Positions 30,164-38,773 of a stretch of 41,099 nt of DNA are shown piece by piece. Numbering within the stretch: the stretch's first letter is position 1; every line of letters begins with the position of its first letter. The stretch spans positions 1,369 to 42,467 of the forward strand of contig CAJOJD010000021.1 in the NCBI GenBank assembly GCA_905234745.1. The letters run 5' to 3'. The notes under the pieces are model-generated. The model saw nothing but the letters and a program-made list of their open reading frames with translations. It had not been told where the DNA came from and searched no databases. Source of the DNA: an uncultured Bacteroidaceae bacterium. GTDB taxonomy: Bacteria > Bacteroidota > Bacteroidia > Bacteroidales > Bacteroidaceae. The translations under genes and the position numbers were made by a program.

Positions 30164-31465
30164 ATGAAGGTACAGTCTTTATTATTGCTTCTACCATGTA
30201 TTGTAGGGTTCTTCTGGTTCCTGGCATACTTGCTTTTTACCGCTAAAGGTATCGTTTACAGAAAACTTACCCGCTTTCTGGGCTTTTTCTCGTTCTTCCT
30301 GCTCTTTACATTCCTGTCTCAGGATGAGTCCAGCCGTCTGATGCTGCATTTCATACTGTTCAAGCAGTTCTTTGCCCTGATGCTGATCCCGTCTTTCATC
30401 TCCTACATCAAGGCTTTGCAGGGTGAGAAGGCCGGCGGCGTATTATATATTATATTAAATGTGGTGCCTTACGTCCAGCTTGTGGTTGGAGTTGAATCCG
30501 TTTTCTCCGTAGGTTTCCAGAATGCCGTAAGGGTAATGATTGATTCGTTCACGTTCCAGGGCCCCATGTTCCCGTACCTTTCAAATAATGCCGAAATGGT
30601 GTTCTACGCATGCTACACCTATATGTTCAAGGCATTCCTGCTGGCTGATTTCTTCATGTTCTCCATAGGTGTCATGTCTTGTGCAATAAGCGGCTCATGC
30701 AACATAAAGACCGTTGGTTCATTCTTCTTTAGAGGAAACAAGGCTCCGTTAAAGCCCATCCAGTATTTTCTGGGTCTGCTGCTGTTCCTGATTGTGGTGA
30801 CCGCACTTATTCTAGGCAAGCCCATTGTTGTTGAAAGTGCCGTCCGTGCGGCTTCAGGCTGCATCCTGGTTTCGGTTATCCTTTCGTTCATTGCTTTCGT
30901 GGGTACTGTGGGTGATGCACGTAACAGGTCTATTCCCGGTATACTCAGGACTATCAGGTTCGGTGCCAACGAGGATCCCGACCAGGCGTTTGACATACCG
31001 GTTCCCGAATCGGCCGAACACAATGCTGACAACGCACCTGTTCATACCTGGGATGCACTGAAGGAGATTGTTCCCTCAGTAAACGCTGATGAGAATGTTG
31101 ACCTGATAAGGGCCGAGATTGCTTCAAAGCTTACCGGTATAGTTGAGGGCGAGGAACTGTTTCTTAATCGTGACATTACTCTGACGGCTGTGGCCGACAG
31201 GCTGGGGGTGTTCAAGGATGCCCTGCAGGACTATATAGAATATAAGTATGGAATGTCATTCCAGAACTATATCAACATGCTGCGTATCAAATACGCCGAG
31301 AAGTACATCATGACCCATGACCGCGTAACGCAGAATGAGATAGCCCAGGCGTGCGGTTTCTCTGGCGCATCGTCTTTCAACTCTGCATTCAGCAAGCACA
31401 ACGGAGTGACTCCCAAGATCTGGAAGGACAGGCAGGCGGAGTCTCTCAGGAATCAGGAATCCTGA
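30164..31465 (+). CDS. Membrane-anchored AraC-family regulator
   Basis: 433 residues from ATG 30,164. Six or seven helices fill the first 250 residues (VQSLLLLLPCIVGFFWFLAY; LIPSFISYIKAL; PIQYFLGLLLFLIVVTALIL), followed by a cytoplasmic linker and a C-terminal AraC DNA-binding domain (ITLTAVADRLGVFKDALQDY; NMLRIKYAEKYIMTHDRVTQ; NEIAQACGFSGASSFNSAFS). It is a one-component system in which a membrane sensor controls DNA binding from the membrane. It is alone in its unit and the signal is unknown. A second protein of the same plan lies at 37,544. Confidence 0.85.
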   Translation: MKVQSLLLLLPCIVGFFWFLAYLLFTAKGIVYRKLTRFLGFFSFFLLFTFLSQDESSRLMLHFILFKQFFALMLIPSFISYIKALQGEKAGGVLYIILNVVPYVQLVVGVESVFSVGFQNAVRVMIDSFTFQGPMFPYLSNNAEMVFYACYTYMFKAFLLADFFMFSIGVMSCAISGSCNIKTVGSFFFRGNKAPLKPIQYFLGLLLFLIVVTALILGKPIVVESAVRAASGCILVSVILSFIAFVGTVGDARNRSIPGILRTIRFGANEDPDQAFDIPVPESAEHNADNAPVHTWDALKEIVPSVNADENVDLIRAEIASKLTGIVEGEELFLNRDITLTAVADRLGVFKDALQDYIEYKYGMSFQNYINMLRIKYAEKYIMTHDRVTQNEIAQACGFSGASSFNSAFSKHNGVTPKIWKDRQAESLRNQES

Positions 31466-31481
31466 TGCTTACGGATTGATA

Positions 31482-31608
31482 TAAAAAAAACAAGAGACTC
31501 GCTGCACAGCGGGTCTCTCGTTCTCAATAGTCCTTTTCCAATAATTGAAATTTAGATGAACCGGTTTCACAACCAATCTTCTCTCTCCTTGTTTGCACTA
31601 CAAATATA
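31482..31608 (-). ncRNA. Candidate small RNA with its own promoter and terminator
   Basis: The minus strand has TATATTTG (31,601-31,608), then about 110 nt without an ORF, then a hairpin GAGACCCGCTG-TG-CAGCGAGTCTC (31,494-31,517) and TTG followed by T8 (31,483-31,492). No minus-strand gene lies nearby that such a terminator could serve. The predicted transcript includes a purine-rich GGAGAGAGAAGA near its 5' end, exposed for pairing. The RNA family is not recognised. Confidence 0.5.
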
Positions 31609-31749
31609 TGTCATATTTTTTATCTGTGTATCATTATTTTATAAAAAATGTGGAAAATCTTAATGTTTTTATGATTTGAGAGTATTTTTTGTGATTCTGA
31701 TAATCCGTCCCATCTTTTGAATTTTTCATAAATAAATATGAGTCATAAA

Positions 31750-31833
31750 AAAGCAGTAGCTTTTAAAAGCAGTAGCTTATAAAAGCTCCGCTTCAAAAAG
31801 CAGTGAAGCGGGACTTCACAGTTCCGCTTCACT
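31750..31833. repeat. Short tandem and inverted repeats in an AT-rich gap
   Basis: AAAAGCAGTAGCTT occurs twice in tandem (about 31,749-31,779). It is followed by AGTGAAGCGG (31,802-31,811) pairing perfectly with CCGCTTCACT (31,824-31,833). The rest of 31,620-31,918 is AT-rich and shows no gene. Confidence 0.5.
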
Positions 31834-31918
31834 TAAAATAAAATCTAATACCATGAAAAACACGTAGCAAAGATATATCCCCGTTTCGGTATTTCCAAGA
31901 GATATGTAGTTTTTTTCC

Positions 31919-31926
31919 TATTTTTG
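31919..31926 (+). promoter_or_regulatory. -7 box of the pseudouridine synthase gene
   Basis: TATTTTTG, 27 bp upstream of the ATG at 31,954. Confidence 0.55.
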
Positions 31927-31953
31927 TACTACAAAACGTCACTATACGATATT

Positions 31954-32859
31954 ATGGGCAACAAAAGGCTTTATACAGCCGATAACATTAAATCATATAA
32001 GGTGGAGGAGGAGACCACTCTGCTTCCGTTCCTGATAAAGACACTTACTACCCTGAGCAGGACCGAGGTGAAATCCATGCTCAAGTACAAGCATGTGGCC
32101 TTGAAGGGATCGGCCGTCACCCAGTTTGACACTCCGCTCAGTCCCGGCGATACGGTCGAGGTCAATTTCGGCCGTTCATTCTACCAGTTCAACAATCCCC
32201 AGGTCAAGGTGCTGTATGAGGACAAGTATATGCTGGTCATTGAAAAGGCATCGGGCCTTCTCTCAGTGGCCAATGACAATGCCCGTGAGAAGAACGCTTT
32301 CCACATAATGCGTGACTACGTGCGTCATACCAATCCCGAGGCCGAGCTCTATGTGTGCCACCGTCTGGACCAGTATACATCGGGCATACTGCTCTTCTCA
32401 AAAGACCAGGATATGATGCTTGAGCTGCGTTCCAACTGGGATTTCTATGTCAAGGAGCGCAAGTACGTGTGCGTTACCGAGAACATTCCGCCCAAGCAGG
32501 AGGATACCATAGAGAGTCTGCTCACTCAGAATGACCGCATGCAGGTGTTCTCAACCAATGATGAGGAGAACGGCCGTCTGGCCATAACCCATTACCGTGT
32601 GCTGCAGACCCGCGGCCGCTATGCTCTTGTTGACGTTGAGATATTTACCGGAAAGAAGAACCAGATAAGGGTTCATATGTCAGAGATGGGTTGCCCCATA
32701 GCAGGTGATATTAAATACGGTGCGCAGACCAATCCGGCCCGCCGCCTTATGCTCCACAATTACCGTCTTGCATTCATCCATCCCGTTACGGGCGAGCTGA
32801 TGCGTTTCTCTCTGCCTACGCCCACGGTATTCAGAAAACTGACCCAGCCAGATAAATGA
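31954..32859 (+). CDS. RluA-family pseudouridine synthase
   Basis: 301 residues from ATG 31,954 (MGNKRLYTADNI). An S4-like N-terminal domain (FLIKTLTTLSRTEVKSMLKY; PLSPGDTVEVNF) precedes the catalytic domain with HRLDQYTSGILLFSKD, whose Asp is the RluA-family nucleophile, and GKKNQIRVHMSEMGCPIAGD. It isomerises uridines in rRNA or tRNA; the exact position cannot be told from sequence. ATGA overlap couples it to the flavin reductase. Confidence 0.92.
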   Translation: MGNKRLYTADNIKSYKVEEETTLLPFLIKTLTTLSRTEVKSMLKYKHVALKGSAVTQFDTPLSPGDTVEVNFGRSFYQFNNPQVKVLYEDKYMLVIEKASGLLSVANDNAREKNAFHIMRDYVRHTNPEAELYVCHRLDQYTSGILLFSKDQDMMLELRSNWDFYVKERKYVCVTENIPPKQEDTIESLLTQNDRMQVFSTNDEENGRLAITHYRVLQTRGRYALVDVEIFTGKKNQIRVHMSEMGCPIAGDIKYGAQTNPARRLMLHNYRLAFIHPVTGELMRFSLPTPTVFRKLTQPDK

Positions 32860-33440
32860 AAAAGAGTTACAAACCGGGTACTATGATCTACCCTCTGCCC
32901 GCAGTCTTGGTAAGTTGCGGCGCAACCCCTGACGAGTATAATGTAATGACCGCCTCATGGACGGGAACCGTATGCAGCAATCCGCCCATGTGTTATGTCT
33001 CAATCCGTCCGGAGCGTCATTCGTATGAGATAATCAAGCGTACCGGCTGTTTCGTAATCAACCTTACGAACAAGGCTCTGGCTCGTGCGACTGACTTTTG
33101 CGGTGTCCGTTCGGGTCGTGATATGGATAAGTTCAAGGAGGCTGGGATCACTCCGGGAAAGGCCGAGGTGGTATCGGCCCCCATTGTCGAGGAGTCTCCG
33201 GTTTCCATTGAGTGCAAGGTTGTGGACATTAAGCCCCTGGGATCGCATGATATGTTCCTGGCTGAGGTCGTGAACGTTCTTGTCGATGCGAAATATATTG
33301 ACAAGGATGACAAGCTGGACATGGCCGCAATGAACCTCATCGCCTACAGTCACGGCGAGTATTTTGACGTCACAAATCCCGCCGGCTTCTTTGGCTGGTC
33401 GGTCCGCAAGAAGAAAGTAATCAAGCGCGAGAAGAAATGA
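32856..33440 (+). CDS. Flavin reductase-like FMN-binding protein
   Basis: 194 residues with a split-barrel flavin-binding fold: NVMTASWTGTVCSNPPMCYV, SIRPERHSYEIIKRTGCFVI, then CGVRSGRDMDKFKEAGI. Family members bind FMN and reduce it or other small substrates with NAD(P)H. The basic tail is VRKKKVIKREKK. Its TGA stop (33,438-33,440) is the first three bases of a palindrome, suggesting the palindrome helped set the end of the gene. Confidence 0.88.
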   Translation: MKKSYKPGTMIYPLPAVLVSCGATPDEYNVMTASWTGTVCSNPPMCYVSIRPERHSYEIIKRTGCFVINLTNKALARATDFCGVRSGRDMDKFKEAGITPGKAEVVSAPIVEESPVSIECKVVDIKPLGSHDMFLAEVVNVLVDAKYIDKDDKLDMAAMNLIAYSHGEYFDVTNPAGFFGWSVRKKKVIKREKK

Positions 33441-33506
33441 CACATTGGGGTCAGACCCCTTTGTGTCATCGTTTGTGACACAAAGGGGTCTGACCCCAAT
33501 GTGTCA
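33438..33506. repeat. Inverted doublet of family A palindromes (TGACAC arms)
   Basis: Copy 9 (33,438-33,468) is TGACACATT, core GGGGTCAGACCCC, TTTGTGTCA. Copy 10 (33,476-33,506) is TGACACAAA, core GGGGTCTGACCCC, AATGTGTCA, the exact reverse complement of copy 9; the spacer is TCGTTTG. The doublet sits between two convergent genes and provides both stop codons: TGA of the flavin reductase at 33,438 and, on the minus strand, TGA of dsbD at 33,504-33,506. It can fold as two small hairpins or one long one and may terminate both genes. Confidence 0.92.
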
Positions 33507-34763
33507 TCTGATGAAGTCGAGGAAGTGGTCGGGGTCCGGATCAAAGGTGTAGGGACCTTTGATGAGTCTTCCTTTTGAATCGATTATTACGTAGAAGGGT
33601 TGGGCGTTGGCCCCGAACTTGCGTCTCTGCAGCAGGCTCCATTTGTCTCCGACGGTGCGGATCTTGACTCTGGTGCCGTTTTCATTCACGTTCCATTTCT
33701 TGGACAACTCAGTCTTGTCATCGACGTAAAGTGACGTCAGGATATAATCGTTCCTGATTTTGTCCGCTACGCGCGGATCGGTCCAGACCGATGCCTCCAT
33801 CTTGCGGCAGTTGACGCATCCGTAACCGGTAAAGTCCAGCAGAATGGGCTTTCCGCTCATCTCGGAGGCTATTATAGCATCGCTGTAATCTGTGAACTGA
33901 GGCTCTACGGTCTGGTCGTTATGGCCGAATATCTGGGTGCTCATGGGAGGGGTGAAGGCGCTGATGGCCTTGAGCGGTGCTCCCCACAAACCCGGTACCA
34001 GCCAGGCTGCAAAGGCCAGCGATACTATTCCGGCAACAAGTCCGACCTTGCCTGAGCGTTTGCGGATAAGGTATATTCCCAGGAACAGAGCCATAAGTAT
34101 CCAGAGCAGGATAAAGATGTCACGTGTCAGGATTCCCTTGCCGTATGCCATATCGGCCACAGAGAGGAACTTGAGCGAGAATGCAAGTTCTATCACACCC
34201 AGAGTCACTTTCACGCGGTCCATCCAGCCTCCCGACTTGGGCATTGACTGCAGCCAGCCGGGGAACATTGCGAACAGGGTGAACGGGATGGCCATTGCGA
34301 CCGAGAATCCCAGCATACCCACGGTGGGGGCAAGAATGCTTCCGGTGGATGCGGCGTCTACCAGCAGGAATCCTATTATGGGTCCCGTGCAGGAGAATGA
34401 TACGATGGTCAGCGTGAGCGCCATGAAGAATATGCCTCCCAGGCCTGCCGCATCGGCCGATTTGCGGTCGGTTCCGGTGCTCCAGCGTGAGGGCAGGGTG
34501 ATTTCAAACACTCCGAAGAAGGAGAGGGCGAACGCTACCAGTATGAGGAAGAACAGTATGTTCACAAAGGCGTTAGTGGAGAGCGCGTTGAGTGCGTTGG
34601 CGCCGAATATCAGGGTTATGATGAGGGCCAGCGCCACATAGACCGCAATGATGGAGAGTCCGTAGATTATGGCGTCACGGATGGCCTTTCGGCGGTCCTG
34701 CGAGCGTTTCAGGAAGAAACTGACGGTCATGGGTATGATGGGCCAGACGCAAGGGGTGAGCAA
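33504..34763 (-). CDS. dsbD: DsbD, transmembrane and C-terminal thioredoxin part (frameshifted gene)
   Basis: This frame carries the membrane core (TPCVWPIIPMTVSFFLKRSQ; the second Cys in TIVSFSCTGPIIGFLL) and the C-terminal thioredoxin-like domain with GYGCVNCRKME (CxxC variant). DsbD passes electrons from cytoplasmic thioredoxin to periplasmic acceptors. Coding continues upstream past the first ATG as LIGGLIALLTPC, directly joining the N-terminal domain in another frame, so this is the 3' part of one gene, not a separate protein. The stop is supplied by the adjacent palindrome. Confidence 0.85.
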   Translation of the reverse strand: MLTPCVWPIIPMTVSFFLKRSQDRRKAIRDAIIYGLSIIAVYVALALIITLIFGANALNALSTNAFVNILFFLILVAFALSFFGVFEITLPSRWSTGTDRKSADAAGLGGIFFMALTLTIVSFSCTGPIIGFLLVDAASTGSILAPTVGMLGFSVAMAIPFTLFAMFPGWLQSMPKSGGWMDRVKVTLGVIELAFSLKFLSVADMAYGKGILTRDIFILLWILMALFLGIYLIRKRSGKVGLVAGIVSLAFAAWLVPGLWGAPLKAISAFTPPMSTQIFGHNDQTVEPQFTDYSDAIIASEMSGKPILLDFTGYGCVNCRKMEASVWTDPRVADKIRNDYILTSLYVDDKTELSKKWNVNENGTRVKIRTVGDKWSLLQRRKFGANAQPFYVIIDSKGRLIKGPYTFDPDPDHFLDFIR

Positions 34764-34777
34764 TGCTATCAGACCGC

Positions 34778-35350
34778 CTATGAGAGGCTGCTGTTGCCGG
34801 TTACTGCATCGGCATTCTCATAACTTACGGGTGCCCAGAGGAGCCTGTCAAAACCGTCAAGACTCTCCAGATCGTCATTTGCGTCCAGTTCCGGGGCCGA
34901 TGCCTCCGCGTGGGTATCGGTGTGGCTGAACTCTATTCTTTGAGGCGGCAGGCAGTTTATGTCGTTGCATGTACCGTAGGTGAGCGAACCTTCCATTGAC
35001 CAGCCTTCGGAGACTGCAAAATCCTGATAGAATGTGACGTAATTCTCGAAATACCGCACGCTCATGTTGAACATGGGATCAAAAATATCCTTCTCGTTGC
35101 CCTTGAACCTGAGCTCTGATGCGGGCGTAACGCCCTGTGATGCATCGAACGTGAGTTCGGCGGCAATGGGGCCTCCCTCAAGGTTTGTGGAATATACGTG
35201 CCAGCCGTCGTCTATCGTAAGGTCAAATGTAAGGCGGACGGTATCGGCCGATATCTGTTCCATATGATGCCGGGCGGTTACGGGTTTTTGGTTTGAACCG
35301 AACGGTGCCGCAAGGAGAACGGCTAATATTATTGTCAGGAATGTGGTCAT
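34778..35350 (-). CDS. dsbD: DsbD, N-terminal periplasmic domain (5' part of frameshifted gene)
   Basis: Start 35,350 gives a signal peptide (MTTFLTIILAVLLAAPFGSN). The domain shows DLTIDDGWHVYSTNLEGG and the Cys pair region GTCNDINCLPPQRIEF typical of DsbD-alpha. The frame ends NSSLS-stop, while the next frame continues LIGGLIALLTPC. The cause is a CTCTC (minus strand; GAGAG at 34,782-34,786) where CTC would restore one frame: two extra bases. The -7 box TATCTTCG lies at 35,368-35,375. It could be a recent mutation, slip-strand phase variation or a sequencing error. Confidence 0.85.
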   Translation of the reverse strand: MTTFLTIILAVLLAAPFGSNQKPVTARHHMEQISADTVRLTFDLTIDDGWHVYSTNLEGGPIAAELTFDASQGVTPASELRFKGNEKDIFDPMFNMSVRYFENYVTFYQDFAVSEGWSMEGSLTYGTCNDINCLPPQRIEFSHTDTHAEASAPELDANDDLESLDGFDRLLWAPVSYENADAVTGNSSLS

Positions 35351-35367
35351 TTTTTTTATTGTTTGCG

Positions 35368-35419
35368 CGAAGATAATCAAAAAACGCTTACGGGTTTGCC
35401 AGGATTTAATGTATATTCG
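35368..35419. promoter_or_regulatory. Divergent -7 boxes of dsbD and the S9 peptidase
   Basis: The minus strand TATCTTCG (35,368-35,375) serves dsbD, 18 bp from its ATG. The plus strand TATATTCG (35,412-35,419) serves the peptidase, 23 bp from its ATG. Both deviate from TAnnTTTG at the same base. Confidence 0.45.
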
Positions 35420-35441
35420 CAAATCAAACGTATTATAAGGT

Positions 35442-37559
35442 ATGGACAGAAGACGGTTTACTGCATTTCTGGTTCTGTTAGTTGCAGTATTAGTACTAGT
35501 ATGGTTCAGTATGAAAACCAATAAGGAAGAGAGCAAAGTTAACATCGGCAAGAGCGACATTAAGATTGAGGATGGACGTTTCACTCCCGAGGTGCTGTGG
35601 TCAATGGGTCGTATAGGCGGAGTAGCCGTTTCGCCCGATGCATCAAAGATTGCCTATCAGGTTTCATATTACAGCGTTCAGGAGAATGCCAGCCATACGG
35701 TCATATACGTGATGAACGAGGATGGCAGCAACGCAAGACTGCTTACCAAGACCGCCAAGTCCGAGCACAGTCCCGCATGGATTGACAACGACCATATAGC
35801 ATTCCTGTCGGCCAGCAAGGGCATACAGCAGATATTCAGCATGGATGCAGACGGCAAGCACCGCAAGCAGCTGTCATTCATGGACAAGGATGTTGAGGGC
35901 TTCCTGTTTTCACCCGATCTCAAAAACGTGCTCATGATTATGAGCGTTCCCAATCCGCTGGTCAAGGAGCAGCAGTACGAGGATCTGCCCAAAGCCACCG
36001 GTATGATTGCCGATGACCTTATGTTCCGCCACTGGGATACATGGGTCACATCACTTCCGCATCCCTACGTAGCAGCATTTGACGGAAACAAGGTGGCCGA
36101 CAAGACCGTAGACCTGCTCCAGGACGAGCCTTATGAGAGTCCGATGCTCCCGTTCGGCGGAATAGAGCAGTTCGCTTGGAGTCCTGACGGCAAGAGCGTT
36201 GCCTACACTTGCCGCAAGAAAGCAGGTGCCGAGTATACCAAGAGTACTGACTCGGACATTTACCTTTATGACATAGAGAACGGCCAGACCAGGAATCTGT
36301 GCAAGCTGCCCGGAACGGATGATAAGAACATGGGTTATGACACCAATCCCCAGTTCAGTGCCAACGGCCGATACATAGCCTGGCTCAGTATGGAGCGTGA
36401 CGGCTATGAGAGCGATATAAACCGTCTCTATGTGCTGGACCTTCAGAGCAACCGCAAATGGTGGGTTACCAAGAGCTTTGACAGCAATGTGGATGATTTC
36501 ATCTGGGACGGTGACAAGGAGTCTTTCTTCTTCATAGGTTCATGGCAGGGATGCATGTCGCTGTTCAGGGCGGACCTGGAGGGCAATATCCTGCCTGTAA
36601 ACACCGATGCCTGCGATTACAACTCGTTGGCAAAGGGTAAGGACTACCGCCTGATAGTTACACGCCAGTCAATGAGATTCGCAACTGAGATTTATGCGGT
36701 TGACTCGAATCTGGGTATGGCGGCCAAACTGACCAATGAGAACGGTCATATCTATTCACAGCTGGACAACATTAAGGTCGAGGCCCGTGCCGTCAAGACT
36801 ACCGACGGCAAGGATATGCTTACCTGGGTGGTATTCCCGCCAAACTTTGACGAGACCAAGAAATATCCTACGATACTGTTCTGCGAGGGTGGTCCCCAAA
36901 GCATGGTTTCACAGTTCTGGAGTTACCGCTGGAATTTCCGCATTATGGCAGCCCAGGGTTATATCGTGGTTGCTCCCAACCGTCGCGGTCTGCCGGGATT
37001 CGGCAAGAAATGGCTTGAGGATATCAGCGGCGATTACGGCGGGCAGTGCATGAAGGACCTGCTGAGCGCAATCGATGATGTGGCTCAGGAGCCGTATGTG
37101 GACAAGGACCGTCTGGGTTGTGTAGGTGCAAGTTTCGGCGGTTATTCGGTCTACTGGCTGGCCGGTCATCATGAGGGCAGGTTCAAGTGCTTCATCGCAC
37201 ATGACGGCATATTCAACCTTGAGCAGCAGTATCTTGAGACCGAGGAGATGTGGTTCCCGCAGTGGGATCTGGGCGGTCCGTTCTGGGAGAAGAACAAGGT
37301 GACCGAAAGTACTTACGCCACATCACCGCACCTGTTTGCCGACAAGTGGGATACCCCGATCCTGTGCATACACGGCGAGAAGGATTACCGCATACTTTAC
37401 TCGCAGGCCGTATCGGCCTTCCAGGCAGCACGTCTGCGCGGCGTACCCGCCGAGTTGCTGTTGTTCCCCGATGAGAATCACTGGGTTTTGAAACCCCAGA
37501 ACGGCATATTGTGGCAAAGAACATATTTCGGATGGCTTGACAGATGGCTGAAAAAATAA
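35442..37559 (+). CDS. S9-family serine peptidase (DPP-V/acylaminoacyl-peptidase-like)
   Basis: A 705-residue protein with an uncleaved N-terminal membrane anchor (FLVLLVAVLVLVWF). A beta-propeller of WD-like repeats follows (VAVSPDASKIAYQVS; FAWSPDGKSVAYTC; FSANGRYIAWLS). The C-terminal alpha/beta hydrolase holds nucleophile Ser in GASFGGYS, Asp in HGEKDYRI and His in DENHWVLKP. It cleaves short peptides in the periplasm, probably from the N-terminus. It overlaps the following AraC regulator by 16 bp. Confidence 0.93.
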   Translation: MDRRRFTAFLVLLVAVLVLVWFSMKTNKEESKVNIGKSDIKIEDGRFTPEVLWSMGRIGGVAVSPDASKIAYQVSYYSVQENASHTVIYVMNEDGSNARLLTKTAKSEHSPAWIDNDHIAFLSASKGIQQIFSMDADGKHRKQLSFMDKDVEGFLFSPDLKNVLMIMSVPNPLVKEQQYEDLPKATGMIADDLMFRHWDTWVTSLPHPYVAAFDGNKVADKTVDLLQDEPYESPMLPFGGIEQFAWSPDGKSVAYTCRKKAGAEYTKSTDSDIYLYDIENGQTRNLCKLPGTDDKNMGYDTNPQFSANGRYIAWLSMERDGYESDINRLYVLDLQSNRKWWVTKSFDSNVDDFIWDGDKESFFFIGSWQGCMSLFRADLEGNILPVNTDACDYNSLAKGKDYRLIVTRQSMRFATEIYAVDSNLGMAAKLTNENGHIYSQLDNIKVEARAVKTTDGKDMLTWVVFPPNFDETKKYPTILFCEGGPQSMVSQFWSYRWNFRIMAAQGYIVVAPNRRGLPGFGKKWLEDISGDYGGQCMKDLLSAIDDVAQEPYVDKDRLGCVGASFGGYSVYWLAGHHEGRFKCFIAHDGIFNLEQQYLETEEMWFPQWDLGGPFWEKNKVTESTYATSPHLFADKWDTPILCIHGEKDYRILYSQAVSAFQAARLRGVPAELLLFPDENHWVLKPQNGILWQRTYFGWLDRWLKK

Positions 37560-38767
37560 CATACATACTCTTCTCACTTCCGGGACTGGCTATCGTAATA
37601 GCAGCCACAATCCTTAACTTCAGGGGTAAGTGCTCCGCCAGGATAAAGCGCTCCATGGGTGCTATGCTTTATACGGTGGCTTTGAGTATGCTATGTTATG
37701 CGCAGTTCTACAATCCTGGACTGGCTGCCAGGTATTCGTGGGGTTTTGATTTTATGTATCGTCTTTTAACCCCGTTCTGCGCACCGCTCTATTATGTAGC
37801 CGTCAATTGCCTGACCGATATAAGACGCCGTTCGGCTTTGAATGTTGCGGCGTTCCTTCCGGCTATCATATACGGTGTGTTCCTGATTGCGGTACAACTA
37901 TTTATGACCGGTCCGGAGAGGCATGCATACATCTGCAATGAGATTCTGGGACAGAACATACAGATGGAGGCATCGGTCGCATATAACTGGATGGTGTATG
38001 TGGGCAAGAACATTTTCAATGTGTTTATGCCTGCACAGGGTATTCTGGTCATGATTTACGGAGAGTTCCGTCTGAATACCTATATCAGGATCCTGGACGA
38101 GTATGCATCGAGCAATAAAACCGGTAAGACCTTAAAGATGCGAGGTATCCATGTCCTTACCATTCTGGTTGTGGTTACCGGTCTTATAATGTCTGCAATT
38201 CCCATTAATGAAAGCGGTAATCAGATCCTGCTGATTTCTATTGCCGTAATAGGCCAAATCGTAATGGTGAGCCTGATAGTCTCTTATGTGATGCAGTTGG
38301 AGTTATCGGCCGAAGACATTCATGAGATGATTGAAGAGCCGGCCAAGCCCTACCGTCCGGTAGAGAGCGTAAGGCCTCAGACTCAGCCGATTACGCGTCC
38401 TGAACCTATTCGGAGGGATGAGTCCAAACAACTGTCGCTGATAGAAAAGATTGACGCTGCGATGGAGCAGGACAACCTGTTCCTGGATGCGGACCTTTCC
38501 ATTATCTCTCTTGCCGAGAAGATGGGTACCAACAGAACCTACGTATCAAAGGCAATCAAGGATGCCAAGGGGTGCAACTTCTCTGATTACGTGAACCGTT
38601 ACCGTCTGGATTATGCGGTGGAGCTGATGAAGAGCATGCCCAAGGACAGCATCGTGGTGCAGAACATTGCATTGCAGTGCGGCTGCGGATCTATCCAGAC
38701 TTTCTACCGCTATTTCAAACTGTTCTACAACGAGACTCCCACTCAGTGGCTGGAGCGTAACAAGTAA
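37544..38767 (+). CDS. Membrane-anchored AraC-family regulator
   Basis: A 407-residue protein. About seven helices fill the first 245 residues (ITYILFSLPGLAIVIAATIL; GIHVLTILVVVTGLIMSA; IAVIGQIVMVSLIVSYV), then a Pro-rich linker and an AraC domain (LSIISLAEKMGTNRTYVSKA; IVVQNIALQCGCGSIQTFYR YF). The start overlaps the S9 peptidase, so both are made together, and the regulator may respond to peptides or envelope state. It is followed by a doublet of palindromes. Confidence 0.85.
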   Translation: MAEKITYILFSLPGLAIVIAATILNFRGKCSARIKRSMGAMLYTVALSMLCYAQFYNPGLAARYSWGFDFMYRLLTPFCAPLYYVAVNCLTDIRRRSALNVAAFLPAIIYGVFLIAVQLFMTGPERHAYICNEILGQNIQMEASVAYNWMVYVGKNIFNVFMPAQGILVMIYGEFRLNTYIRILDEYASSNKTGKTLKMRGIHVLTILVVVTGLIMSAIPINESGNQILLISIAVIGQIVMVSLIVSYVMQLELSAEDIHEMIEEPAKPYRPVESVRPQTQPITRPEPIRRDESKQLSLIEKIDAAMEQDNLFLDADLSIISLAEKMGTNRTYVSKAIKDAKGCNFSDYVNRYRLDYAVELMKSMPKDSIVVQNIALQCGCGSIQTFYRYFKLFYNETPTQWLERNK

Positions 38768-38773
38768 AAAAGA

